Shown piece after piece: positions 1 through 11,041 of a stretch of DNA of 64,000 nucleotides; within the stretch, counting starts at the first letter, position 1; each line of letters starts with the position of its first letter. Location of the stretch: NCBI RefSeq assembly GCF_029168945.1, contig NC_083610.1, forward strand, positions 50,237,429 to 50,301,428. Reading direction: 5' to 3'. This stretch comes from Cannabis sativa. Its lineage: Eukaryota; Streptophyta; Magnoliopsida; Rosales; Cannabaceae. The translations under genes were made by a program, and so were the position numbers. Under the pieces are notes generated by a model that saw only the letters and a program-made list of their open reading frames with translations, ran no database searches and was not told where the DNA came from.

Positions 1-429
1 CCGTGACATATAGGTTAAGGACATGGTAGTTCAATTAAGTGGGAGCGCTAATCATAGATATAGAATCTATAGCTTTTATCCAGATATAGAAGTCAAATGA
101 TGTTTTCCTTCGAGCTTGGCTTAACAGAGATAAATGGTTGAGTACTCATTTCAGTGATTATATTAGTTCACTGAAATATCATTTATAGGTAGCTAAGTGT
201 TTTAAGGATAAAATACATTGAAGGGTGTAACAGTATATTAATCCTTATTCAATGTAAATCATCTATACAGGATCATTGATTATTGGGATAATAACAAATG
301 GATAATCTTATAGCGTATCTATATCGTGGAACATAGCGTTCTATATAATTGAGAGTGCAATTCCAAATTCTATAGTGGGGCAAGGAGGAATTAATAAGTT
401 AGAGAATTTACTTGGTAACACTACAAGAA

Positions 430-840
430 AGCCTAGTTTTACTGGCGCAGTTGACCAATTGCGCCGGCAAAAGTTGTCAGCATAAATGAAATGCTGAACT
501 TCATATTGGATTCAGCTATAACTTTTACCGGCGTAATGAAATGCGCCGGTAAAAGATGAACAATGAACCGCCAAATGGCGCGAACACATGTCCACTTCTG
601 TAAGGCTTTTGCCAGCGCACAATTGCGCCGGTAAGAGTTACCCAAATTTTGGTGGGAATCTTGACCGCCCTCGTGAAAATTTGGGGGGAAAAAATCTCGC
701 GTGGAAAGTGGTGGTAGGTGGGATTACTTTTACCGGCGCATTAATGCGCCGGTAAAAGTGTTAAGCGAAACGGTGCGTTTGGGTTTAGGGTTATATGACC
801 ACTTTTACCAGCGCAATTCAATGCGCCGGTAAAAGTGTTC
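430..840. repeat. Left subterminal hairpin cluster of the CACTA element
   Basis: Five imperfect to perfect palindromes built on TTTTACCGGCGCA...TGCGCCGGTAAAA lie near 437-476, 528-556, 605-636, 727-758 and 801-836. The one at 727-758 is a perfect 32-bp palindrome. In the En/Spm family, subterminal motif clusters of this kind are the binding sites of the TNP1-type protein. Equivalence here is inferred from position and repetition. Confidence 0.85.
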
Positions 841-1194
841 ATATATCCCCCTTCGACGAGCAGACCCCATTTTCGTTTTTTTTTTCAGATTTTTTTTTCT
901 CTCAATCCATCCTTCATCCCTCTCTTTCAATCTCACTCATTCTCACTCAATCTCACTAATCTCTATCAATCTCACTCAAAATCTCACTCATTACTCTCAA
1001 AATTTTGTTTTTTTTTTGGGAAAAAAAATCACCACCGCTGGCAGCCACTCACCACCGTCTGTCAGGTACCACCACCGTCTGCCAGTAGCCACCACCGCAC
1101 ACCAGCCGAAGCCCCACCTCCTCTTATTTGTGGAAGGTATTTTTTAATTTTTTAATTTTAATTTTTTTAAAAAAGTTTATATATAGGTATGGAT

Positions 1195-1650
1195 TAGTGT
1201 AATAATGTGTATGTGTATGTGTTTATTAGTGTATATATGTGTATTTATATGTATTTCTGTATGTGTATGTATGTATGTGTATGTGTATGTGGATGTGAAT
1301 GTATATATGTGTATGTATGTATGTGTATGTGGATGTGGGTGTATGTATATGTGTATGTATGTATTTGTTTGTGTATGTTGGTGTATGTATATATATATGT
1401 ATATGTGTATGTGGGTGTATGTATATATATGTATATGTGTATGTGTATGTGGGTGTATGTATATATACATGTATATGTGTATATATGTGTATGTGAGAGT
1501 ATATATGTGAGAGTATATATGTGTTTATGTGTGTGTATGTATGTGTATGTGTTTATGTGTGTGTGTGTATGTATGTGTATGTGTATATATGTAAGTTTAA
1601 GTGTAAGTGTATGTATATATATATTTATGTGTGTATATATATGTTGATAT
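1195..1650. repeat. GTAT/GTGTAT microsatellite, about 450 bp
   Basis: Nearly uninterrupted GTATGT and GTGTAT units with occasional GTGGGTGTAT variants. The purine/pyrimidine alternation leaves several frames open on both strands, giving Met/Tyr/Cys/Val and Thr/His/Ile-rich translations that are not genes. The tract is inside the CACTA element. Confidence 0.95.
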
Positions 1651-1976
1651 TTTAATTGGGTTTTATTTTTATGAAATTAGATCCCGTTTACTGGCCCGAA
1701 GCACCGGTTCCTGCTTGTTGTTGTCATTTTTGGACTGCTACAGGTTTGTTTTTTTTTTTTTCTTTATGTTAGTAATAAATTTAATAGTTTTGTTATAAGT
1801 TAGTATGCCTATACATGTTAGTGAAGTAGGTTCTGTGATAAAATATTGCAGTCTGATCGCTGGTGTGATTTATTGTTTTCCATATGTTGTTATGGAAAGT
1901 TTGTTTGTGCTATATTCATAGGTTTTGAAAATTTTGGGGTTACGCTTTTTAAGCCGTTATGCTGCCCAAATTTCGG

Positions 1977-2857
1977 TAGATAGTTATGTAATGTAATTTT
2001 TAATTTAAATAAATTAAATAAAAAATTGTTAAATAATGTATATCATAAAATGTCAAAAGTATGCAAAAAAAAAATATATTTTAAATTTATAAACTTTATA
2101 ATATTTAATTTAAATAAATAAAATAGAAAAATATAAATTAGTATATATTAAAAAATATAATAAGTAATCAAAATATTTGTTTTAGTAATCTTTAATTTAA
2201 ATAAATAAAATTAAAAATTCTAAATTAATATATATTATAAAATATAATAGGTAATCAAAATTTCTTTTTTATTTTAAAAAATTTGTAATCTTTAATTTCA
2301 ATAAATAAAATTAAAAATTAAAAATTAGTATATATTATAAAATATAATAGGTAATCAATTTTTTTTTTTAAAAAAAAATTTTGTAATCTTTAATTTAATT
2401 GAGTAAATGTGAAAATTATAAATTACTATTTATTATTTAATTTTAAAAAGTAAGTAAGTGATATTATGAACTTTTAAGGTTGTAATTTTTAAGTTTAATA
2501 AATAAAATAGAAAATTATAAATGAATATTTATTACAAAATTGAAAATGTAAGCAAATGATATTTTGAAGATTAAAAAGTTTGTAATTTGTAATTTAAATA
2601 AATAAAATAAAAAATTATAAATTAATATTTATTATAAATTTTAAAATGTAATGAAGTGATATTTATAAATTTTATAATATTTATACTTATAATTTAAAAA
2701 TAAAATAAAATAAAATTTTAAAGTAATTATAGTAAGAATTTAATCTAATTATCATAAAGTAAGTGTAATTATAAAGTAAGTACAAATGAGCATAAGATAT
2801 TAAAATAGCATAAAATTAAATTTTTATTATAACCGCAAAACACAAAATAGCGGTGTT
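1977..2857. other. AT-rich non-coding stretch of the CACTA element
   Basis: About 880 bases of very high AT content, with repeated phrases such as TTTAATTTAAATAAATAAAAT and AATATAATAGGTAATCAA occurring several times at 60-120 bp steps. No open frame or RNA gene is seen. It sits where the main TNP2 exons would be in a full element, so it may mark a deletion. Confidence 0.6.
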
Positions 2858-3445
2858 ATGGTCCCCGGTGAAGATGGACAAAATTTTTACGGCACACTTG
2901 AAAAAATTATGCAGTTCACTTATTTAAAAGACTGCAGTGTTCTCTTATTTTTGTGTAAGTGGTTTGACACTAACGGGAGTAGAATGGATAGTGACGGTGT
3001 TATTACTAGCATTTGCGTCAACCGACAGTGGTACCAAAATGAACCGTTCATACTTGCATCGCAAGCAAAATTGATCTATTACCTTCCTGATTTGAAGAAC
3101 GGTAAAGACTGGCTGATTGTAAATGAGTACATACCGCGAAATGTTTGGGACTTCCCGGACACGGATGGGGAGACACCCTTTGTACAGGAAAACAATTCAG
3201 CTGAAACCGAGTTCGTTGTTCAACTTCCACAGTTGGATGATGTTGACTATATTCGCCATGATGTCGACCCAACTGAAATTGCAAACATCCATCGTGTGAA
3301 TTCACAACCTCAACAATTAGATGATTTCATTGTCGATGATGACAACGAGGGTCTAAATACCGAAGAAGACAACTCCTTAGAATTAGAGAGTGACAGTGAT
3401 GATAATGCTGTATATGTAACTGATGATGAGGATGATAAATTGTAA
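2858..3445 (+). pseudogene. TNP2-type CACTA transposase, C-terminal DUF4216 fragment
   Basis: An open frame of 195 codons. Residues about 9-105 follow the DUF4216 pattern: a FYG start, an LFLCKWFD core, the NEPFILASQA block near residue 65, and YYLPD with a DW pair after it. The rest is an acidic, low-complexity tail. In TNP2-type transposases this domain follows the DDE nuclease region, which is absent here. The piece therefore cannot catalyse transposition and is probably the last exon of a deleted gene. The start at 2858 is simply the first ATG; upstream is AT-rich and non-coding. It is followed 87 bp later by the TNP1-like gene, the usual order in plant CACTA elements. Confidence 0.8.
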
Positions 3446-3531
3446 TTGAAATAGTGTTTTAAATAAAATAAAATTACAACCATTCTTCTTTAATATGTTT
3501 GCAATATGTTAGTTTATTTTAAATAAACAAT

Positions 3532-5075
3532 ATGTGTTGTATATGTAGTATGTCTACACTAGGTGGCAGCAGTTCGAAAAAGAAAGGGGTCAGAGGTAAA
3601 TACAAGGGTAAGAATGTTGAGGATGAGCTCTCCAAAACACAATCTGCCAAGTTACAAATTGAGGTGCACGCAGAGACTGGCACCCCCATCGGAAAAAATG
3701 GAAAAAAATTCAACAATATGGCGAAATGGATGACTAGGATGTCTATCCCCATTAATAATTTCAAATGGGAAGATTTCAGTAGAGCTGACATCATGCACTC
3801 TGGGATAGACTTGAGGTATGTCTTAATAATTTTTTTAATTTCTAAATTACTATATTCTTATTAAATTGTAATTAATGTATTAATTTGTAACTTTTTGCAG
3901 ACCAAGTTTGTCCTCCTACGAGATAACCCTACATTCGTAGACTACGGTGAGTACGAGATGTCAAAGGGTTTACGTGACTGGAGGGCAGACTGCAAGAAAA
4001 AGTGGATACAAAACATTGAGGAGCTTGGACAGGAGAGGGCCGACATGTCACCTCCTGAGGGAGTAACTCAAGAGGTGTGGAGTGACTGCATCGCTTATTG
4101 GAGCACAGACAAACAAAAGGTACATTTTTTAAAATTTCTACTTTTAGTAATGTTTAATTTATATAGTCAATAATAAATAATTAATTGTTACAAAAATTAT
4201 TAATTTAAGGCGAGAGCAGCGAAAAATAAAGAAAGTCGGGGTAAGATGAAATTTCTAGGAGGCTAGGGCTCCAAGCCTATTGTTTCACATGTTGTCGAGG
4301 GGGTAAGTTTATATTTAACTATCATTCATTTAAATTTTTCTAGTAAAATAACAATACTAATATATTTTCTCTTGAAAATAGGCTAACCCCGACACAAGAG
4401 AACTGCCAACTGCGGTGGAAACTTTTCAAAAGTTTCACCATAAAGGCAACAATTGGCGCAACGAGTTCGCGCAACAAGCTTACGTAAGTTTACGTTTAAT
4501 TCAATTTTTATTTATTTCTTTCAATTTATTTTGTATTAAAATTAACCATTTAACTTATTTGTTTGTTTTAGGAGCAAATGGTTGAAATAGCGGCAACTCA
4601 ACCAGCGCCCACTGAAGATGAGCCCAAAGAGCCTGTTGTCGATCCTACACAGTACCCCCGAGACTTACCTGTTATGACGCAAGTACTCGGGGAACGATCT
4701 CGTCATCTTAGAGGCCTTGGCCATCTCCCCAGACTGAAGGGAGTTGGGGCCAAAAGAGCACCCGCCACGCATCCTTCAGCCCCAGCGACTGTTACAATGG
4801 AACAGTACGAGGCTTTACAGAAAAAAGTGGAGGAAGCGGAGCAGACAACTCAACATACGAGGCAGCAGTATGAGACACAACAACTCTACCTCAGACGATT
4901 CCAAGATCAGTTTGAGTATCTTTCTCGAGCTGTGCCGGATTTCAACTTACCTCCCATGGATCTTCCACCATTGCCCACTCCTAGTGCTAGATCGTCGGCT
5001 GCTCCTGGTGCTGGATCGTCATCGCAGCCTCCCGAGACTCAGAGAAACAACGATGACGACATTACCCGCCTATAG
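3532..5075 (+). pseudogene. TNP1-like (plant transposase Ptta/En/Spm family) gene, five exons, broken
   Basis: Exons are read at 3532-3815, 3901-4119, 4210-4302, 4382-4483 and 4572-5075, all with GT-AG borders. The first part is basic (SSSKKKGVRGKYKG near residue 10). The middle carries a WRADCKKKW block and the SDCIAYWSTDKQK segment typical of the family. The last exon has a helical, Gln-rich stretch ending in an Asp/Asn-rich tail. Family proteins bind the subterminal repeats of the element. Two defects are visible: an in-frame TAG at 4264-4266 in exon 3, and an exon 1/exon 2 junction that does not keep phase. Start could also be the ATG at 3550. Family assignment is from pattern recognition, not a search. 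Confidence 0.75.
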
Positions 5076-5289
5076 AACTGTACTTTTTTTATTATCCGGT
5101 TCGAACATTTAACATTTTGTTTATAACTGATTTTAGTAGAGCATAATATAATTAATGTTGGTTTATCTTTTAATGTAAATTATGTTAGTTTTTTTTGTTA
5201 ATATAATATTATAATTATTTAAAAAAAATTAATTAATTATATTTAATTAATTAATATTATAATTAATTAAATTTTTTTAAAAATAAAAA

Positions 5290-5545
5290 TTAATACTTTT
5301 GTCGGCGCACTATTGCGCCAGCAAAAGCTTATCAAAGCAGGTTCATAGCGGATAAGGGCATTTTTTAACACCGGCGCTTATTTTTCACCGGCGTGATTTC
5401 TCGCCGGTAAAAGGAAGTTTTACCAGCGCAGTTACTCCACGCGCCGGTAAAAAGTCCTTTACCGACCAAGCTTCCCAGATAAGCTTTGCCGGCGCAGTTA
5501 GGGTACTTTTGCCGGCGCAACAATGCGTCGGCAAAAGCGAGTTTT
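5290..5545. repeat. Right subterminal hairpin cluster of the CACTA element
   Basis: Four or more inverted motif pairs of the same ACCGGCGCA/TGCGCCGGT type as at the left end lie near 5298-5330, 5370-5412, 5420-5452 and 5485-5535. This mirrors the left cluster and supports the element borders. Confidence 0.85.
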
Positions 5546-5664
5546 CTTGTAGTGTAAGTTCTAAGTTCTAAAACTGCTTGTAAGACTCAGTTAATTAATT
5601 TTAATTAATCATTTATAGTTCTAATATTAGACTATGTCTAGTTTATGAATTTTCACTAAGTTAT

Positions 5665-7547
5665 TGTTGGGTTTTATGCCCTAAATAAAACTCATTTCAA
5701 TATAATCAGATTTACTTATTAATATAGATCAGAAATAACATTTAATGTTGCATGGTTCACATGATTTATTTCATGATTATATGTACATAATGTATGAATT
5801 CATTTGAAACCCTTTTCACATACTTGATCCTGTTTATTGTGTTGTCAACATATTGGAAAGTAAACATGACTATGTGAATAAAGTTTCCTAGATTTATCAG
5901 ACACAGGGTTTTACTGATATGATAATCTACAACAGAGTTTACTTGCATTTGGAGAAATGCTATGTTCTTTCCAGAGCATTGGTTAAAGTAAAGCTCAGGT
6001 TGGGTGCATGGAGTATGCATCGGAAGGGACCGATATTGAACTTTGACTTAGATTTATTAAACTTACCATAATATCTATTCAAGTCAATATCGCCTAGTTG
6101 ATCCTAGATCAAATGATCTTAATCCTGTTATGATTAGGCTCAATCTCAGGAGGCTATTCGTGTTCTTTGATTTGTTAGTTAAGCCTACTTTTAGGTCAGG
6201 GTGATACGTACATTTTGGGAACACGGTAGTGCAATTGAGTGGGAGCGCTAACATAAACATGGAATCTATAGTTTCTATCTGGCGAATAGTAAGTAAAGGA
6301 TGATCTCCTTCGAGCTTGACCAAACGAAAATAAATGGTGGAGATCTCATTTCACATAAGCTGAAATATCATTTATACGGGGTTAAGTGTTTTAAGGATTA
6401 AATACATTGTAGGGTGTAACGGTAATCTAATCCCTTTACAGTGTAAATCATTCATATAGAGGATCATTGATCAAATTAGGATTATAACAATGGATAACTA
6501 ATGATGTCTCTATATGGTGGAACATATAGAGCATTCTATATACTGAGAGTGCAATTTTAAGTTCTATGCTTGGATTCAACGAAGAATTAATAAGTCAGTG
6601 AATTTAGGTTATAAATTCTTGATCTGCTTATTGTAAGCTCGGTTATATAGACCCATGGTCCCCCCACTAGTTGAGATAATATTGCTTGTAAGACTCATGT
6701 AATTGGTTTTGATTAATCAATTATAAATCTCAAATTAGACTATGTCTATTTGTGAATTTTTCACTAAGTAAGGGCGAAATTGTAAAGAAAGAGTTTTAGG
6801 GGCATATTTGTTAATTATGATACTTTGTATGGTTCAATTAATAAATATGATAAATGACAATATTATTTAATAATTACTTATAGTTATTAAATAGTTAGAA
6901 TTGGCATTTAAATGGTTGAATTAGAAAATTTGCATTTTTGAGAAAATCATATGCAGAAAAGATAAAACTGTAAAATTGCAAAAAGTGAGGCCCAAATCCA
7001 CATGTATAGGGCCGACCACTTTTGTAGGGTTTTACCTCTGATATTTTCATTATTTTAATGTCAAATAATTCAAACCTAACCCTAGTGGGATGCTATAAAT
7101 AGATAGTGAAGGCTTCAGGAAAATTACTTCTTCTGACTCAGAAAAAACTAAGCTTTCTCTCTCCCTATCTTTGGCCGCCACTTCCCTCTTCTTTTCTTCT
7201 TCATTATTTCGAATTCATTGAGTGAATGAGTGAGTGCCCACACACAGCAAGTGATACCTCAATCATAGTGAGGAAGATCGTGAAGAAAGACTTTCAGCAA
7301 GAAGGAGTTTCAGTACCAAAGATTCAGAGAAAGAGATTCAGGTTCAGATATTAATAATGCTCTGCTACAGAAAGGAATCAAGGGCTAGATATCTGAACGG
7401 AAGGAGTCATATTATTCCGCTGCACCCAATGTAAGGTTTCCTAAACTTTATATGTATTTATTTCATTGTTTTAGAAAGTTCATATTTAGGGTGTTAATCA
7501 ACATACTTGTGAGTAGATCTGAGATCCTGGTAAAATAATTTCCAACA
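5665..7547 (+). mobile_element. LTR B: solo LTR, 1883 bp, TSD GTTAT
   Basis: It begins TGTTGGGTTTTATG and ends TTTCCAACA. The 5-bp duplication GTTAT flanks it at 5660-5664 and 7548-7552, and LTR A sequence continues on both sides. It is homologous to LTR A and to the copy at 46259-48129, so the family inserted into a copy of itself. No internal region remains, as expected after LTR-LTR recombination. A TATA-like motif (CTATAAATAG) lies near 7091-7100, followed by a pyrimidine-rich probable leader. Confidence 0.93.
7091..7100 (+). promoter_or_regulatory. TATA box of LTR B
   Basis: CTATAAATAG about 1.43 kb into the LTR, followed within 60 bp by a C/T-rich leader (CTTTCTCTCTCCC). This is the usual U3/R layout. 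The same place in LTR A and LTR C holds weaker TATA-like matches. Confidence 0.5.
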
Positions 7548-8370
7548 GTTATGACTTGACTGTGAAGAAATAGAATTTTGGGGTTTATTTGTTAATTAAG
7601 AGACTTTATGGAGTCTAATTAATAAATAATATACATGACAATTTTATTTGATAATTATTTTAATTATTAAATGAATAGTTTTGACATTTATAGGGTTGAA
7701 AGTGCAAAAAGTGGCATTTGTGAAAAATAGATAAATGGTTAAGAAAAATGGCAAAAATCTAACTAGTGTAGGGCCTTCTTCATGGCCGACCACTAGTGCC
7801 TATTTTTGCTCTATTTTTATCATTTTTTTATTCCAAATAAATCAACCCTAACCCTATGTGAATTAGTATAAAAGGAAAAGTATGGTCTCATTATCCAACT
7901 AATGTTTTTAATAACTCTTGACCTAGTTTCTTTCCATCTAAAAACTAGAGAGTTTGAGACCTTCTCTTCTTCCTTTCTATTCTTCTAATTCGAAATCCTA
8001 TAGTCTTATTCGCTATCAAATTCGAGCCTTAATGATTGAGTGCATGCCTGCCCATAGCAAGTTAATCCTCAATCATAGTGTGTAAGACTGTGAAGAATCC
8101 AAACAACAGAAGGAGTTTCATGCTCAGATCTCGGTGATACTCTGCTACAGAAAGGATACAAGGGTTAGAGATCTGAGCGGAAGGAGTCATTTAATTCCGC
8201 TGTAACCAATGTAAGGTTTCTAATACCTTTTATGTGTTTATTTTATATCGTTTTAGAAGTTCATGTTTAGGATGTTAAAAACATACTTGTTAGTAAATCT
8301 AGATCATGGTAAAATATAGTCCAACACATACTTGTTAGTAAATCTAGATCCTGGTAAAATATTTCCAACA

Positions 8371-9367
8371 AATGATGTGCCTCAAAGTTCTGAACTGCCA
8401 AGAACTCAAAGTATGCAATTTTTCAAAATTGGATTAGTATGATTATACCCTTGTAATCATTTAAAAAGTTCTTTTTTAATATAAAAAGTATTTTTAAGGG
8501 GCAATTGTTATACCTAAAATTTAGTTGCATTTCAAAAGTTGACACGTATCCAACAGAAGAAATATGAGTTAATTCTTAATGATATATTATTATTATATCA
8601 ATAAATGTAGATTAAATAACTCGTTATTATTAAATAGGGGTTTGATAGATAATATTCAAAATTCATTGACTTTATAGTCAAAAGTGAGACATGGATAATA
8701 ACTATTAAGTTTAGATTAATGAGGCGTATCCATGCCTCAGAATATACAAACAAGAAAGGGATATTCATCTACTCGACCAGAATAAATGTATTAACATTAA
8801 CTGCCTCGCATTACATATAGCGAGAAGATCACCTTGCATTACTAAAACCACTAAAAGAATATGACAAGATGAACTACTTCCCAACACTTAGCATTTTTTC
8901 TTAAGATGGATAAGGAGGAAAACTCATATTGAGTGAGATGTAACCTTCCACGTCAGTAATAACTGTCTAAAGGAGAAGACTAAAAGAGCAGTTGGGTAGT
9001 TATAAGATATTATCCCACATTTGATTAATGAAAAGTGGGGATTATCCACGTATCATGAACAATTGTATTTGAATCAGTCCCAAATAGTGCAACTGCCAAC
9101 CTATATTCCTATAAATAGGGACAGATTCCATGGGATAACGGACGAAAAATTTGAGAGATAATTATTATTATTAAAATTCTGAGAGTGTATTCTGTATTAA
9201 AATAAATATCCCTAATAAGAAGGACTCGTGGAGTATGTAGATTTTAACTACAAAACCACTTAAAAATATCTGGTGTTAACCTATCATTTATTACTTATCT
9301 ATATTTCTGTAGAAATTTTTTTACGAAGAGGCTATTTTAATTTAGTTAACGAAAATCTGCGTTAACA
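8371..9367 (+). mobile_element. Tail and putative 3' LTR of a TGTTATACC-type LTR retrotransposon
   Basis: A purine tract (AAGGGGCAA, about 8496-8504) precedes TGTTATACC at 8506, the arrangement of a polypurine tract next to a 3' LTR. The LTR resembles the ones starting at 38819 and 49386 in its first tens of bases and in shared blocks such as GCCTCGC and AGCGAGA. A TATA box (CTATAAATAGGG) is at about 9110-9121. The end at GTTAACA (9367) is chosen because it mirrors the start; no target-site duplication was found. Confidence 0.5.
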
Positions 9368-9499
9368 AAATAAGTCTCTTATGTCGGAAATGAGAAATGC
9401 GAAGTTGTTAAGTTGACTTCTCTGTCTTCATGAATCTTAGTTAATGTGAAAAACTAGACGGACGCGCAAAATGGAATCAAAATCGGATAAGCAGAACCC

Positions 9500-10620
9500 A
9501 GCGCACTAGGCCATTTGTCAACTTGGGCGTTGGGTACCCATTCCTGAGCTCCTGTGATCTCGTTTTAATACTTCCAAGGCTTCCGAACTTGAGGACGAGG
9601 TCTCCTACCTCATTTTTGACCATTCTGAATTCAATGTTGGCATCGGATTTTGCATTTGAGCAATTGAACGTAGCGTCCTGGGTTGATTGTTAACCTGGGC
9701 GCTGGGCCCAGCAACAGGTCAACCTGGGCACTCGGTCCTATTTCTAGGGGCTCGGGTTTGTGGTTTTCTCCCTAAATTTGCTTGAATCTTCATTATTCTG
9801 ATAATGAAAAAAAATGCTCTAAACACTTTTTGGTGAACTTGATCGAAAACAGCCTAGTTGGCAATATGTCAACCTGGGCGTTGGGTCTCAGTTTTGCCCT
9901 TTCGAAAATTCCGTTTGGTCACCAAAAATATTTAAATCTCAATATTTTCTGAAAAACGAAGAAGATGCTCGAAAGTGTTCTTGGAAAACTCCAATTAAAA
10001 TGGCCCAAGTTAACAAAATGTTAACCTGGGCGTAAGGCCAGCCCCAGGTGTACAACCTGGGCCCTAGGCCATGTTTTTGGCACATAAGAAGTGTTGCTTC
10101 TTCCGCGAAAGAAGTTGTTTCACTGTTTTTGATGAAGATGAATAAGATGCAAAAGTTGGATCGTCGATCTGATACTTGGAAGGCACCCAAATTGACGAAT
10201 TGTCAACCTAGGCGCTGGGTGCTGGGGGCCCTGAGTGCTCAAAAATGAACTTGCTTCTATTTTGATTCTAATGCCTCAGAAATATGTCTGTGGTATGTGT
10301 AGTTGATATCCCAATGCAAGTTTTGACCCTTTTGCACTAAGAAGGTCCCAGAAACTGAAACCCTTGTTCGGGATGTCAACCTGGGCGTTGGGTGAAACCC
10401 TAGGTGCTCAGGTTGGCTTCCGGGTTGTAGGTTGGTGTCATTTCACCTCCCGGGGCTTGGATTAAGTTACTCCATGTCTTCATGGTACAAAATACTGAAA
10501 GATAGTGAGTTGGATTCAAGTTATTGAAGTTCGAACTTCCATCCCGGAGGTCCTAAAGTCAATAACTTGGGCGTACGGCTAGGGTCTCCTTCCAGGTCGA
10601 CTGCTATAACTTGGGTTTAC
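9500..10620. repeat. Degenerate tandem array, units about 150-185 bp
   Basis: The phrase AACCTGGGCGYTGGG recurs at about 9519, 9692, 9871, 10023, 10205, 10378 and 10563, with extra partial copies at 9721 and 10053. Between copies, related A/G-rich segments recur (for example GAAGAAGATGCTCGAAA near 9958 and GATGAATAAGATGCAAAAG near 10136). Unit spacing is 173, 179, 152, 182, 173 and 185 bp. No long frame is open through it. It may be an old minisatellite from the interior of a retrotransposon. Confidence 0.7.
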
Positions 10621-10680
10621 TCAATTCCGTGATGTCATCCTTCTTGCCACGTATGAGAAAGTTTCCGAGTTAACAATGTT

Positions 10681-11041
10681 GTTTGTTAAATTGTTCTAGA
10701 GTTATTTTTTAGCTGTCCTAATTATTTTTAAGTTATTTGTAAGATTCTCTTTTTTTTTTTTTTTAATATGAACTTCTACGTATTGTTTTTTTCTAATCAA
10801 AAGCTTCTACGTATTGTTGATGTATCGATGTACTGCGTAAATTTAAATTATTATTATTTGTTTGAAACAGGTTAATTTAAATTATTTTTCTAAAAAATGA
10901 AAAATGAAAAAAAGGTTCACGTGAAGTGAAGGGCAATTAAGTAAAAAGTGGGGAGAATTCAAATTTACAAATGGCGCAGTCCTGAACTGAGGTGAGTTCC
11001 AGACTAGGCCAGGCCAGGGAAGACAGAGAAAAGAGTGAACA
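10681..11041 (+). promoter_or_regulatory. Upstream region of the kinesin gene
   Basis: About 360 bases between the degenerate array and the kinesin ATG. It contains T- and A-rich runs and a CACGTG (G-box core) at 10918-10923. The sequence ATGGCGC near 10971 loosely resembles an E2F site. No clear TATA box is visible. Function as promoter is inferred only from position. Confidence 0.4.

Larger units (their letters stand above)
419..5554 (+). mobile_element. CACTA (En/Spm-type) DNA transposon, 5136 bp, TSD TAA
   Basis: The element starts CACTACAAGAAA at 419 and ends with the inverse, TTCTTGTAGTG, at 5554. A 3-bp duplication TAA flanks it (416-418 and 5555-5557), as expected for CACTA. Both ends carry clustered subterminal inverted motifs of the core ACCGGCGCA/TGCGCCGGT. 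Inside, in order, are a GT/TA microsatellite, an AT-rich stretch, a DUF4216-type fragment of the TNP2 transposase, and a multi-exon TNP1-like gene. The catalytic part of TNP2 is missing, so this copy is non-autonomous. Confidence 0.95.
1..8370 (+). mobile_element. LTR A: long (about 1.9 kb type) LTR, left end outside the window, split by two insertions
   Basis: Bases 1-418, 5558-5664 and 7553-8370 read as one continuous LTR when compared with the copies at 5665-7547 and 46259-48129. All share the block around the phrase GTGGGAGCGCT, a TATA-like stretch near 7865-7875 and the terminal motif ending in CCAACA at 8370. The last 90 bases hold a short tandem duplication: two copies of the end sequence, each starting ACATACTTGTTAGTAAATCT. 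A CACTA element and a solo LTR of the same family interrupt it. Whether A is a solo LTR or one end of a full element cannot be seen, because its 5' end is off the window. Confidence 0.8.

Noticed and set aside
835..1155. 106-codon frame with Ser/Pro/His-rich translation
   Set aside because: Low-complexity leader-like sequence of the CACTA element; no family match and no splice partner.
1177..1647. Long open frames on both strands rich in Met/Tyr/Cys/Val or Thr/His/Ile
   Set aside because: They are by-products of the GTAT/GTGTAT microsatellite, which lacks stops in several frames; no domain or codon signal.
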